NCBI GenBank assembly: GCA_965230265.1
Contig: OZ245999.1
Span: 3,162,001-3,226,000, forward strand
Direction: 5' to 3'
Source: JAJFKX01 sp965230265
GTDB lineage: Bacteria; Pseudomonadota; Gammaproteobacteria; Xanthomonadales; Wenzhouxiangellaceae
Length of the DNA: 64,000 bases
A program made the translations under genes and the position numbers. The notes under the pieces were generated by a model, which was not told the DNA's origin, did no database searches, and saw nothing but the letters and a program-made list of their open reading frames with translations. Positions 39,045-48,127 of this stretch are shown here, piece after piece (position 1 is the stretch's first letter; every line of letters starts with the position of its first letter).

Positions 39045-40256
39045 TTAGCGGAATGAAGCAACGGTGCTGGCACGGATACGGTGTACCCGGTCGTTATCAT
39101 TGAAGCCCACGGTTCCAAATGGTCTACCGCCTGCCGTGAAGTCTGGATTTGAGAAACCACCCAGACGTGGCAACCCGGTGCTGCTGGTACCCATGATGCT
39201 GCGGAAATTACCGGTAAAATCAGCAATACCATGTCCAAAAGCGAATGGCGTGGTGGTTGGGTCATTCTGATGGCGCGCACCAAACAGGTGGCCAATTTCA
39301 TGTACAAAAGTGAAGTCGGTACAGCTGAATTTGACAACAAAGAAACCATTGGTAGCGCCGCCGCCAATGGCATTAACAATGCCACAAATGCTGGGATCAT
39401 TTGGTGTCGCAACAATCATGCCAACCAAATCCGCACCACGACTGTTACGTGTACCATTGGCCAGTGAATCATTAAAGCCATCATTTAAATTACGTAGGCC
39501 AGATGCATTCGCCTGAGCAGTGCTGCGCTCATTATTGGTGGCACGGAATAAACCAGCACTGACCATATTGATATCAATCCCTGTGGCTGAATACGCCTGA
39601 TTTGACTGAGAGATAAAGAAATTCATCCGGTCAACAATGGGGCCAACACCACCGGCCGAATTAATGGCCGTATTAGAAGCAATTTGCATAACACGAATCG
39701 TGCTGGTGGCGCGTGTGGCCGCGATTTTCTCTGCTTCAATGGATAACTCGGATTTGGGTGTATCATCACCGGTACCCAGTTTAGAAAAATCGCGCTCGGC
39801 TAAAATATGCTGGCCATCTTGCGTCGTGCTGATTTCGTAAACTTTATCAACCATACGAATTTGGCCAAAGACACGATTACCACTGACAACGAAATTCGCC
39901 AGATCTGTCACGATTTCATTAGAACCCGGCGCACGTGGAATATTGACTGTGCCATTCCAGGAGTAATAACTTTTATCCAGATTATAATTATGTGTTTGGC
40001 GAACTTCGAAAAGCTCATCACCAAGATTAAAATTAAATGTGGCGGCATCCTTACTAAGCGCCTGCATGTTGACCGATACCGGCTTAATAAAGTGCGAGGA
40101 GCTTTGCAGGCTCTGCACACCGGGATCTTTGGTGATATCAACAGTAGATTTTACGTTCCCCAGTAAGTTTAGGGTTTGGGCTTGAGCAATGGCTGTACCA
40201 GCGAATGTTGAAGCCAGAATGATTGATAGGCATAAGCCTTTTCTTATATGCGACAT
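39045..40256 (-). CDS. Secreted metzincin-type zinc metalloprotease
   Basis: This 403-residue protein has a signal peptide (LCLSIILASTFAGTAIAQAQ) and a propeptide-like region to about residue 180. The catalytic domain has the extended zinc motif HEIGHLFGARH at 319-329 and a Met-turn SIMG near 353-356, which defines a metzincin of the reprolysin-like (M12B-type) group found in bacteria. It should be secreted and activated by removal of the pro-region. The start has a strong AGGAGG site 9 nt upstream. No dedicated exporter or inhibitor gene is adjacent. Confidence 0.88.
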   Translation of the reverse strand: MSHIRKGLCLSIILASTFAGTAIAQAQTLNLLGNVKSTVDITKDPGVQSLQSSSHFIKPVSVNMQALSKDAATFNFNLGDELFEVRQTHNYNLDKSYYSWNGTVNIPRAPGSNEIVTDLANFVVSGNRVFGQIRMVDKVYEISTTQDGQHILAERDFSKLGTGDDTPKSELSIEAEKIAATRATSTIRVMQIASNTAINSAGGVGPIVDRMNFFISQSNQAYSATGIDINMVSAGLFRATNNERSTAQANASGLRNLNDGFNDSLANGTRNSRGADLVGMIVATPNDPSICGIVNAIGGGATNGFFVVKFSCTDFTFVHEIGHLFGARHQNDPTTTPFAFGHGIADFTGNFRSIMGTSSTGLPRLGGFSNPDFTAGGRPFGTVGFNDNDRVHRIRASTVASFR

Positions 40257-40785
40257 CTGAGAGTGCCTCCTGTACTTTCCTTAGCTATGTAATCTCCAGG
40301 CCGAACAAACGCACCTGGAAACCACTCCTGAATATAGGACTAACACGAGAATTCTTTTTATTGCAACAGAGGTTTTTCTTATGACCAGAAGAAAATCAAT
40401 ATCAATTTTTATTAGCTTATGCTTTTTGGTTATTAAATGAGTAGAAAATCTCTAACATCTTCACGTTCAATTATGTTAGCCAGCCTATAAAATTGACAGT
40501 TTTTTGATGGTATTTGCTATTAACTCACAAATTATATAAATAATATTGACCCTAATATGATGTTTTTAAAACACTTCTGAAAAAATTTATTTTTAATAAA
40601 CTTTCATAAAAAATTCACACAGAAAAGCATTTGATGATAAAAAAATGCGCGCCAGCATTTAACCAATAAATACCTTTATTGACCTTCTGTTTAAACCATA
40701 CTGTTTAAATCAAAATATCAATAACCAACAGCCCCACCAAAATCATGAGCTAAGGCTGTTGATGATGTGCTCAGAGACAAACCCG
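40257..40785. other. AT-rich intergenic region without a supported gene
   Basis: These 529 nt are strikingly A/T-rich and separate the metalloprotease start from the GST stop, both on the minus strand, so the metalloprotease promoter must be here. Two tiny overlapping plus-strand frames (40381-40440, 19 codons, preceded by AGAGG; and 40437-40490, 17 codons) are visible but not supported as genes. Confidence 0.6.
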
Positions 40786-41403
40786 TTACTGGTTTAAACC
40801 CTCTCGTACCATTGCCTGTTTAACACCAGCGTCTTGTAGCATTCGATCCATATAAATTTTAATATTAGGGAAATCATAAGCAGGCTTGGCCATATTGCGC
40901 GACCAGCGAAATACCGTGAAGGCATAGGCATCAGCAATTGTTGGCCTGTCACCGACCGTATAGGTTTTGCCCTGCAACCAGCTATCGCAATGCTCTAACA
41001 GACTTTTCACCAGGTTCTCTGCTGCTTGTTTAACCCGTGCATGTTCTTCATCGCTACCATCAATAATAAATCGCTGTTGGAAAAAGTAAGCAGCATGAGC
41101 CCGATGCAGATCGGTAGCAACGTAACTTAGCCAACGATTAACTTCATACTGACTGCGCGGGTCACTGGCTCCACCAATATTGGCTTCTGAATGACTGTCA
41201 GCAATAAACCTTAAGATGGCATTACACTGAGTCAACACAGTCCCGTCATCAAGCACCAATGCCGGGACCTGTCTTACCGAATGTATTTGTTGATAACTGT
41301 CGCTATTGGTATCCGGGTTTTCGATATCGAACTGCGCACCCACCCAGTTAAGCGCTATATGCGGCGCCATAGAGCAGGCACCTGGGAAATAATATAGTTT
41401 CAT
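40786..41403 (-). CDS. Glutathione S-transferase, beta-class-like
   Basis: This 205-residue protein starts at ATG 41403 (MKLYYFPGACSMAPHIAL); an in-frame extension of 45 residues upstream lacks similarity to the family. It has the thioredoxin-fold N-terminal domain with Cys10, the mixed-disulfide cysteine of beta-class enzymes, and the cis-Pro region VPALVLDDGTVLTQCNAILRF. An all-helical C-terminal domain follows, with YTVGDRPTIADAYAF. It probably conjugates or reduces electrophiles in the cytoplasm. It lies 67 nt downstream of the DUF1295 gene on the same strand. Confidence 0.9.
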   Translation of the reverse strand: MKLYYFPGACSMAPHIALNWVGAQFDIENPDTNSDSYQQIHSVRQVPALVLDDGTVLTQCNAILRFIADSHSEANIGGASDPRSQYEVNRWLSYVATDLHRAHAAYFFQQRFIIDGSDEEHARVKQAAENLVKSLLEHCDSWLQGKTYTVGDRPTIADAYAFTVFRWSRNMAKPAYDFPNIKIYMDRMLQDAGVKQAMVREGLNQ

Positions 41404-41470
41404 AGCAAACTCTCTTTGATCAATCTTGATGGTCTGCTTATAGTAACGCTCGCGCCAGATTAGTTCCTTA

Positions 41471-42241
41471 TCAGCTTCTAGGCGGTAGTGGAAAAAAAGC
41501 ACTGGTGGTACGCTGATAGTCTCTATAGTCATCACCACGGCTTTTAAGCGCCTGCTTTTCTGTGTAGGGGATTCCAGTCACCCGGTACAAAAACAGCAAC
41601 ATCACCACCGGTCCCAGCAATGCTACCCACCAATAACTGCTGCCTATCGCCAACAGCGGGTAACTACACCAGTGCAACCATTCAAAAAAATAATTAGGGT
41701 GCCGAGAATATCGCCACAAACCCTCCCGACAGGTCTTGCCCTTGCTGCCGGTGCGGTGTTTGAATCTGGCCAGTTGACGATCGGCAATACCTTCTCCAAT
41801 GACCGAGCCAGTCCACACCATCACAGCCAAGATAACCCAAAAATTGAATTCAGCACTGTTGTTCGCAGTCACCCAGAACACCCAGCCAAACAACCAGGCC
41901 ACCAGTGCCTGCGCCAAAAAAAACCAAAATAGCTTACTTTGTTGTTGCACACCCCAATACTCGCGCATCGCACGGTATCGACCATCCTCTGGTTCTCCTG
42001 CTACTCGCACGCCCAGATGCCAGGCCAATCGCAACCCCCATAACCCACCCATGGCTACCGTTAACCATCGCATGATATTGCTGCCATCACCTAACACCCC
42101 ATGCGCAATCGCTAATGAACCTAATAATGCCGACCACACCACATCCACCCAGCCAGCATTGTTCACCTGGCGCTGATAAAACCAGGTCAGAATCATGATA
42201 ATCGCGCTTATCAACAGCAGCATAAGTTGTGTATTCATCAA
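41471..42241 (-). CDS. DUF1295 / steroid 5-alpha-reductase-like membrane protein
   Basis: This 256-residue polytopic membrane protein has about seven hydrophobic helices. The motif RTGSKGKTCREGLWRYSRHPNYFFEWLHW region (split: GLWRYSRHPNYF, FEWLHWC) is the NADPH-binding signature of the DUF1295/steroid-reductase and isoprenylcysteine methyltransferase-like superfamily. Substrate is unknown. The frame begins with two consecutive Met codons, so the start may be 42238. It probably forms a small operon with the GST gene. Confidence 0.85.
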   Translation of the reverse strand: MMNTQLMLLLISAIIMILTWFYQRQVNNAGWVDVVWSALLGSLAIAHGVLGDGSNIMRWLTVAMGGLWGLRLAWHLGVRVAGEPEDGRYRAMREYWGVQQQSKLFWFFLAQALVAWLFGWVFWVTANNSAEFNFWVILAVMVWTGSVIGEGIADRQLARFKHRTGSKGKTCREGLWRYSRHPNYFFEWLHWCSYPLLAIGSSYWWVALLGPVVMLLFLYRVTGIPYTEKQALKSRGDDYRDYQRTTSAFFPLPPRS

Positions 42242-42387
42242 TCTATCTCTATTGTTTTAGTGAGCAGGCATATTTTCGTGTATTTTGACTCTGCATTTCG
42301 ATGATCAGGTTAATATGGATGATGCTTAATGAAATTAGACCAATCGCTGGAACTACCAGCGTAAACATTAATCAACGGTGTGTTGCC

Positions 42388-43413
42388 ATGAACAAAGCTT
42401 TTACTTATCTCATTATCATATTAAATACCTTACTGATATCTGCACCGGTTATCGCAGAAGGGGCCAATGATGTGGTGATTCAGGAGTGGACCGTGCCCTG
42501 GCCCAATACCCGGCCACGTGACCCTTTTGTTGCACCTGACGGCAAAGTCTGGTTTGTTGGTCAGCGGGGTCATTATGCCGCTGCTTTTGACCCGCAGACC
42601 GAGCAATTCGCTCGTATCGATATGGATGATGGCACAGGGCCACATAACCTGATCGTGGATGGCGATAATATTATCTGGTATGCCGGTAATCGTGCTGCCC
42701 ATATTGGCAGAATTGATCCGGGAGCCGCGGCGGGTGAACAGGTTCGAAAATACCCAACACCAACCGATAACGCAGCCGATCCACATACGCTTATTGAAGC
42801 TGAAAACGGCATGATTTGGTTTACCTCACAGCAAAGCAACGGCATCGGTCGTTTCGATCCAAAAACCGGTGAGGTTGAAACCATTAGCGTACCGACACCT
42901 CGCGCACGCCCCTATGGCATCGACTTGGACAGCGATGGCAATGCCTGGATAGTGCTATTGGGTACCAACAAGCTGGCACGGGTTGATGCTGACTCATTTA
43001 CCCTGAGTGAAATTGAAATGCCACGCTCAGCGACTCGCCCCCGACGCATAGCCATTACTTCAGATGACTGTATTTGGTATGTGGATTATGCAGAGGGCTA
43101 TATTGGTCGATACAACAACAGCGATAACAGCTTTAAGGAATGGCCAACGCCAGGCAGGCAGAACCAGGGGGCAACCGGCAGTGGCCCTTATGGCATGGCA
43201 GTCGATGCCAAAGACCGCCTGTGGTTTGTAGAAACCTTCCCCAAACCCAATCAGTTTGTCGGGTTTGATCCTGCAACTGAAGCATTTATTGGTATTACCG
43301 ATGTTCCCAGTGGTGCAGGTTCGATACGGCATATGTATTATGATAAAACGGTCAACGCCATTTGGTTTGGCACTGATACCAATAATCTGGGCAGAGCAAA
43401 GCTGCCTGAATAA
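42388..43413 (+). CDS. Exported Vgb-like beta-propeller (streptogramin-lyase family)
   Basis: This 341-residue protein starts at ATG 42388 and has a signal peptide (FTYLIIILNTLLISAPVIAEG). Repeating blade motifs such as APDGKVWFVGQ, GDNIIWYAGN, ENGMIWFTSQ, SDGNAWIVLL and AKDRLWFVET indicate a seven-bladed propeller like virginiamycin B lyase. Most family members are not antibiotic lyases, so drug inactivation should not be assumed. Its likely location is the periplasm. A small GNAT gene follows after 31 nt. Confidence 0.8.
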   Translation: MNKAFTYLIIILNTLLISAPVIAEGANDVVIQEWTVPWPNTRPRDPFVAPDGKVWFVGQRGHYAAAFDPQTEQFARIDMDDGTGPHNLIVDGDNIIWYAGNRAAHIGRIDPGAAAGEQVRKYPTPTDNAADPHTLIEAENGMIWFTSQQSNGIGRFDPKTGEVETISVPTPRARPYGIDLDSDGNAWIVLLGTNKLARVDADSFTLSEIEMPRSATRPRRIAITSDDCIWYVDYAEGYIGRYNNSDNSFKEWPTPGRQNQGATGSGPYGMAVDAKDRLWFVETFPKPNQFVGFDPATEAFIGITDVPSGAGSIRHMYYDKTVNAIWFGTDTNNLGRAKLPE

Positions 43414-43444
43414 TATAATTCCAATAAAAATTTTAGAGTAGAAA

Positions 43445-43711
43445 ATGGACATTCAACACGATAAGGACAATCATCGATATTTACTGACTGTAGGTGAAGG
43501 GCACGACGATAACCAAGTTGTACTTCGCTACCATCGACCAGATGAGCAAACCATCGATTTCACTTCAACATTTACCCCCACTCATTTACGGGGCCAGGGG
43601 CTGGCACGTAAAGTGGTCGAGCATGCACTGGATGAAGCAGAATCACAGAACCTGAAAATTATTGCGACCTGCTGGTATGTGGAGAAATTGCTAAAAGAAA
43701 GAAACGCCTGA
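43445..43711 (+). CDS. Small GNAT-type N-acetyltransferase (YjdJ-like)
   Basis: This 88-residue protein matches the short GNAT family of which E. coli YjdJ is an example. The acetyl-CoA pyrophosphate-binding loop is in THLRGQGLARKVVEHALDEA (R-x2-G-x-G/A), followed by IIATCWYVEKLLKE. Only the core of the GNAT fold is present, which is normal for this family. The acceptor is unknown. Downstream lie two REP-like hairpins. Confidence 0.82.
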   Translation: MDIQHDKDNHRYLLTVGEGHDDNQVVLRYHRPDEQTIDFTSTFTPTHLRGQGLARKVVEHALDEAESQNLKIIATCWYVEKLLKERNA

Positions 43712-43727
43712 CTTTACTGCAGCACAG

Positions 43728-43832
43728 TAGGTTGGTTTAGAACCGCAGGTTCGTCAACCAACAACCACAGTCAATCAGTTTCACGCAGTGCTTTGCAGTG
43801 CTTTGTCAGCTTACGGCTGCGCCTAAGCTGAC
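43728..43832. repeat. Two REP-like hairpins with a tandem 10-mer
   Basis: The first hairpin (43731-43762) has outer arms GTTGGTT/AACCAAC and inner arms GAACC/GGTTC. The second (43805-43832) has perfect 9-nt arms GTCAGCTTA/TAAGCTGAC. Between them CAGTGCTTTG occurs twice in tandem (43786-43795, 43796-43805). Each hairpin is flanked by GTAGGT or its complement, the usual look of intergenic REP/BIME elements. They may also act as transcription end points for the convergent genes. Confidence 0.6.
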
Positions 43833-43872
43833 CTACTTGTCGACTCACACATTGATTTGACTGGTTACTCTA

Positions 43873-45426
43873 TCATCGCTTTGCATCCATCACGATTTGA
43901 CGCACATCGGACAACAGCTCGTCCACATCAAATACCACACCATCTTTGATGGTGTAGCGTATTCCTTTCACGCGTCCTGGTTTGCCATTGTCCAGCAAAC
44001 GATAATGGCCAATGCCATACAGCAGCTTGAAATTAGCCACTGGGTTTTCGCGCACAACAACCAAATCCGCCTTCTTACCGATCGCTATTGAACCAATCTC
44101 ATCATCCATACCCAATGCTTCAGCACCATTGAGTGTGGCTGATTTGATCACTTCCAGTGGATGGAAACCAGCCTCTTGCAGCAGTTCCAGTTCGCGAATA
44201 TAACCAAAGCCATATAACTTGTAGATATAACCTGAATCTGACCCGGTCGTTACCCGACCACCATGGTTTTTGTAATCATTCAGGAAAGCCATCCAACGCT
44301 GGAAGTTGTACTTCCAGTCAATCTCGTTTTGGGTCGTCCAATCAAACCAGTAAGAACCATGAGCCTGCGGGCTGGGCTCGAAAAATTTCATCAGTTTGGG
44401 GTGGCCGTAGTCTTTATGCCATTCAGCGTTCTGCTCACGCATTAAATCGCGACTGGCCTCATAAATGGTCAATGTCGGATTAAGTGTAAAATCCAGTTCG
44501 ATTAACTCATCGCGTACCGCGTTCCAGTGTTTGCTACCTGGCTCTGCTGCCTGCAACCACAAGCGACCGGCTTCACCAAAACGATGCTGCTCATTGTTGT
44601 AGTTATAACCCAGTGGGTAATCCTGGATGACCTGGTCGGTAAACAGCGCCTCTGGCAGACCGTACCAATGCTCCATTGTGGTCAAACCGGCACGCGCGGA
44701 GTCCAGCACATTCCAACGCACCACATTAAGCTGCGCATGGTGCATGGCACTGCCCAGATTTTGCTTCTTCGCCTCGTCGAATGCAGCCGTCATAATGGCT
44801 GGGCTGGCACCGAAAAACTTGATTCCTTTGGCGCCTTGACGCTGTATGTCCTTGACCCAGTCCCTGGCCTGCTCTGGCGTGCTGATCGGCGTATCGCTGC
44901 CCATACCAAAGCCGGCATATGGCACGATTCGTGGAGCAGTAATTTCCAATGCTTCACTGCGCCTGACATGGTCCTGTACCCATGCCAAACCATTAAAACT
45001 GCCTGGCTCACGTACAGTGGTAATGCCGTGCGCCAACCAAAGCTTAAGCACATATTCAGCAGTCACCCCCTGCTCATCACCACCCAGATGCCCATGCATA
45101 TCAACAAAGCCGGGCAATACATATTGGCCATGCAAGTCCAGTTCGCGATCACCTTCATTGGCTTTGGGGCGGCTGTCGGGATTAATGGGTGCACCAGGGT
45201 TACCTACACTGTGAATACCGGTGATGCGATCATTTTCGATAACAATATCTACCGGACCACGCGGCGGGGCCCCTTCACCACTGACCATAATGACGCCACG
45301 CAAGATCAAACGCTCATACGGACCATCACCACGTTCACGGTCTGGGGCTGGCTCGGGTGCGGCAAAAGCGGCACTTGATATTGCTATAAAACAAATGCCT
45401 ACAATGATTCGCAAATAATGATTCAT
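43873..45426 (-). CDS. Secreted metal-dependent amidohydrolase
   Basis: This 517-residue protein has a signal peptide (IIVGICFIAISSAAFAAPEP) and an amidohydrolase TIM barrel. The HxH metal motif is in GFVDMHGHLGG, further His ligands are in SAMHHAQL and TTMEHWYG, and the catalytic Asp is in TTGSDSGYIY. The C-terminal beta-sandwich returns with IGSIAIGKKADLVVV. Such exported enzymes commonly act as dipeptidases or prolidase-like imidodipeptidases; substrate is not determined. It diverges from the sulfotransferase-like gene at 45492. Confidence 0.88.
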   Translation of the reverse strand: MNHYLRIIVGICFIAISSAAFAAPEPAPDRERGDGPYERLILRGVIMVSGEGAPPRGPVDIVIENDRITGIHSVGNPGAPINPDSRPKANEGDRELDLHGQYVLPGFVDMHGHLGGDEQGVTAEYVLKLWLAHGITTVREPGSFNGLAWVQDHVRRSEALEITAPRIVPYAGFGMGSDTPISTPEQARDWVKDIQRQGAKGIKFFGASPAIMTAAFDEAKKQNLGSAMHHAQLNVVRWNVLDSARAGLTTMEHWYGLPEALFTDQVIQDYPLGYNYNNEQHRFGEAGRLWLQAAEPGSKHWNAVRDELIELDFTLNPTLTIYEASRDLMREQNAEWHKDYGHPKLMKFFEPSPQAHGSYWFDWTTQNEIDWKYNFQRWMAFLNDYKNHGGRVTTGSDSGYIYKLYGFGYIRELELLQEAGFHPLEVIKSATLNGAEALGMDDEIGSIAIGKKADLVVVRENPVANFKLLYGIGHYRLLDNGKPGRVKGIRYTIKDGVVFDVDELLSDVRQIVMDAKR

Positions 45427-45491
45427 GGTATTTCCTTGTTAAACTGTAGGCAGTATAACGATTCAGAAACTATTGAGGCAGTCCGCCCGAC

Positions 45492-46226
45492 ATGGCAAAG
45501 ATACTGATTAACTCGATTCCCAAAAGCGGTACTTACCGGGTAGCAGCTCTATTGCAGCACGCGGGTATTCAGTCCAGCGGCTTGCATATCACTGAAGACA
45601 AAGCCTGGGACTATGGGGTGGTCGATATCAATACCGGTCGTGCCAACCCTGAGTCAACACTGCTGGAAGATGTATCACCTGCACAAGCTTTGCACAAAAT
45701 CACAGAGAATCAATCGCTGGTTGGGCATTTTGGCTTCAGTATCCAAAATGCCCGCTTGTTGAAAGATTTTACAACGATATTTTTAATTCGCGATATCCGC
45801 GAAGTGGTGGTTTCCTGGTGCCGCTGGCAGGTATTCAGTGGTCAAAGCCCCCGGCTGGCAGCGATTGATGATCCCAAACAGATGATAGTGAGCTTTCTGG
45901 AGCTCAGCGCTGAACCAACAGCGCAAATCGTGCTGTCATTACTGCCATGGTATTTTTATTTGCCGGCAACACATATATTTCAAATAACTGACCTAGATCA
46001 AACCGAAACCCTGGCGCGTCTGTTCAGTGTCTGCGGATGCACTCATAACAAGTCCAGCATCGCACATATTCAACGATCAACTGCAGAACAGGAAACCCTG
46101 ACCAAGGTACCAGGCAGCACTTGTATTGCAGATTATTGGTCAACGGAAGCTGAGTACTTATTTCAAGCACAGCGGTTGGATAAGCTCAATAATGTTTTGG
46201 GCTTTGCTGATGCGCCATCGACTTGA
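45492..46226 (+). CDS. Sulfotransferase-fold protein
   Basis: This 244-residue protein has the two PAPS-binding elements of sulfotransferases: the 5'-phosphosulfate loop INSIPKSGTYRVAALLQ at the N-terminus and the 3'-phosphate motif FLIRDIREVVVSWCRW near residue 97. It is soluble and short. The acceptor is unknown. It converges with the GT-C glycosyltransferase gene and lies close to other surface-polymer genes, suggesting glycan sulfation, which is an inference. Confidence 0.78.
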   Translation: MAKILINSIPKSGTYRVAALLQHAGIQSSGLHITEDKAWDYGVVDINTGRANPESTLLEDVSPAQALHKITENQSLVGHFGFSIQNARLLKDFTTIFLIRDIREVVVSWCRWQVFSGQSPRLAAIDDPKQMIVSFLELSAEPTAQIVLSLLPWYFYLPATHIFQITDLDQTETLARLFSVCGCTHNKSSIAHIQRSTAEQETLTKVPGSTCIADYWSTEAEYLFQAQRLDKLNNVLGFADAPST

Positions 46227-46264
46227 TGGTTATACATTTAACAATGCAGCAATCAGGTTCTTAT

Positions 46265-48127
46265 TCAAAAGTCATTGCCCTGCTCAGTTATATATGAATC
46301 CAACCCGGCTAATTGACTGATTTGTATATAATCAGGATTATTCGCCTTGAAGCTTATCTCAGCATGCGTTCCCGGCACATTAGCGCGGAACATTATAGAA
46401 ACTTCATCCTGATAAATGATTGCCACGTTTTCATCATAATCCAAAATTTCCCATGGCATCCAGGCAATTAATGGATTAGACAGCAATAATACATCGCCCT
46501 TATTTAATTGCACCCCAATTGTGCGCAATTGCGATTGATCATTGGGTTTTATTCTTTGTCGTGGAGGATATATTTTGGGGTTAGCAATCAATAATCTAAC
46601 ATCCTCAGCCTGCTGCCAGTTTTTGGGTTGCTCCAGGCAAATATTGTTTATCTGCATACCATGACAGCCACCTTTGGCCTTTGCCTGAGTATTTGTCATC
46701 CCGATCAGTGTTTGTTCAAACGGTAAACCAAACAAAAATATTTCTGGTGCGCTGTCACCGCATTCAAGAATATATTCAATACCACCAGAAAGTTCGACCT
46801 GTAGTGCCAGCGCACCCCCAAATTGGATTTGGTGATATTTTTTATCACATAAATACTGGCTTAGACTTACTCGTGTGCGGTTATCCATGTACGGATAGCG
46901 ATAATGCTTCAATGCTTTGCTTGTATCAATATCTGCCAGTAAATCAGCGGGCTTTTCAGTGTAGCCCAGATAGCCCGTATGATTTACCCTGTATAGAGTC
47001 ATTATCTGACTGGTTATTGCCATAGTAATCACCAGCACAATTATTGCCGTGGAGTATCGCATCTGGCCAATTACATAAGCGGCAACAATACTGAAAACCA
47101 ACCAATGACTAAATGTCATATAAAAATGCGTAACTGTTTTTATTTTTATTAAGCACCACGTCATTAATAAAAACAAAAATATTAATATGAGAACTTGTTT
47201 TATTTTATTTTTTTTAAATACTGCGAAAACAGTTAACAATAAAATTGATATTTGCCAGATAACATGTATCCCGGGTTTTATTAAGCTGAATTGCTGTGCG
47301 GCATAAATAGGGCCTTTGATAAAAATACTTCCAAGTATTGAAAAAATACTTGATTGATCATCTGCTGCCCAACTGTTATTTATGAATTTGCCAGCGCTGT
47401 AAAAGTCGGACCATCCAGTATTACTCTGGTCTATTAAGTAGGGCAAAAACGGCATGATGAATCCCAATGAAAACAATAAGGTCCCCATTTTTACCTGTTG
47501 CTTAGCCATGCCATAGGCTATGGCGAGATAAATATAAAAGGGTGCCAGCACCAGCGCCGTGGGGTGTGCATGCAAGGCCAGTGAAAAAAACAGCCCGCTG
47601 ATCAGGTAGCCGCTTGTCTTTTGATGCTTAATCGCTTTATGCAAATACAATATTGAAACCAGCACGCTTAACCATTGATACATAGTGTGTGCCACTATGG
47701 TACCCGTCATGCTATGCCAGCCCAGAGCATATAAAAACCCGACAAGACACAACCCAAAAGCGCGCTCACTGCCTTTGTAGTGCGGCAGCGCCCAGCCCAG
47801 TTTGTAAGCCGCCACAGTGGTCAGGGCATACCAAAACTTGCACCATAACATTACCCCTGTTACGCCAGACCCAAAAAACATAGGGATGCTCAGAAAGTAA
47901 TACCAAACAGGACCAAAGTGCAGCACGCCGGCAAATACCGGGCCTTTCAGTGGAAATTGTTGCGTATCGGCAATTTGATAAGCCGCAGACAAGCTACGTG
48001 CAGTGTCATACACCATGCCTCCCATTGGCGCCATGCCAATAAGCAATAGAGACAGGGTTAAAATAATCAGATAATCAATGCATACTGGCCAGGGTAGTGT
48101 ATTACCATATTTATTAATCAGCGGCAT
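46265..48127 (-). CDS. GT-C-type membrane glycosyltransferase-like protein
   Basis: This 620-residue protein has about ten to eleven transmembrane helices in its first 400 residues and a soluble C-terminal domain of about 200. The first periplasmic loop contains GGMVYDTARSL, in the position of the catalytic acidic residue of GT-C/GT39-like enzymes, which use polyprenyl-phosphate sugars. It overlaps the GtrB-like gene by 10 nt, and that protein would supply such a donor. Parts of the gene (for example 47040-47480) are noticeably A/T-rich relative to surrounding genes. The acceptor is unknown. Confidence 0.72.
   Translation of the reverse strand: MPLINKYGNTLPWPVCIDYLIILTLSLLLIGMAPMGGMVYDTARSLSAAYQIADTQQFPLKGPVFAGVLHFGPVWYYFLSIPMFFGSGVTGVMLWCKFWYALTTVAAYKLGWALPHYKGSERAFGLCLVGFLYALGWHSMTGTIVAHTMYQWLSVLVSILYLHKAIKHQKTSGYLISGLFFSLALHAHPTALVLAPFYIYLAIAYGMAKQQVKMGTLLFSLGFIMPFLPYLIDQSNTGWSDFYSAGKFINNSWAADDQSSIFSILGSIFIKGPIYAAQQFSLIKPGIHVIWQISILLLTVFAVFKKNKIKQVLILIFLFLLMTWCLIKIKTVTHFYMTFSHWLVFSIVAAYVIGQMRYSTAIIVLVITMAITSQIMTLYRVNHTGYLGYTEKPADLLADIDTSKALKHYRYPYMDNRTRVSLSQYLCDKKYHQIQFGGALALQVELSGGIEYILECGDSAPEIFLFGLPFEQTLIGMTNTQAKAKGGCHGMQINNICLEQPKNWQQAEDVRLLIANPKIYPPRQRIKPNDQSQLRTIGVQLNKGDVLLLSNPLIAWMPWEILDYDENVAIIYQDEVSIMFRANVPGTHAEISFKANNPDYIQISQLAGLDSYITEQGNDF

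Noticed and set aside
40381..40490. Two overlapping tiny plus-strand frames (19 and 17 codons), the first preceded by AGAGG
   Set aside because: Too short, in A/T-rich sequence where such frames arise by chance, and without similarity or a clear promoter.
42388..43413. Virginiamycin-inactivating lyase (antibiotic resistance)
   Set aside because: Only the beta-propeller fold and a signal peptide are evident; most homologues are not drug lyases and catalytic residues could not be placed with certainty.
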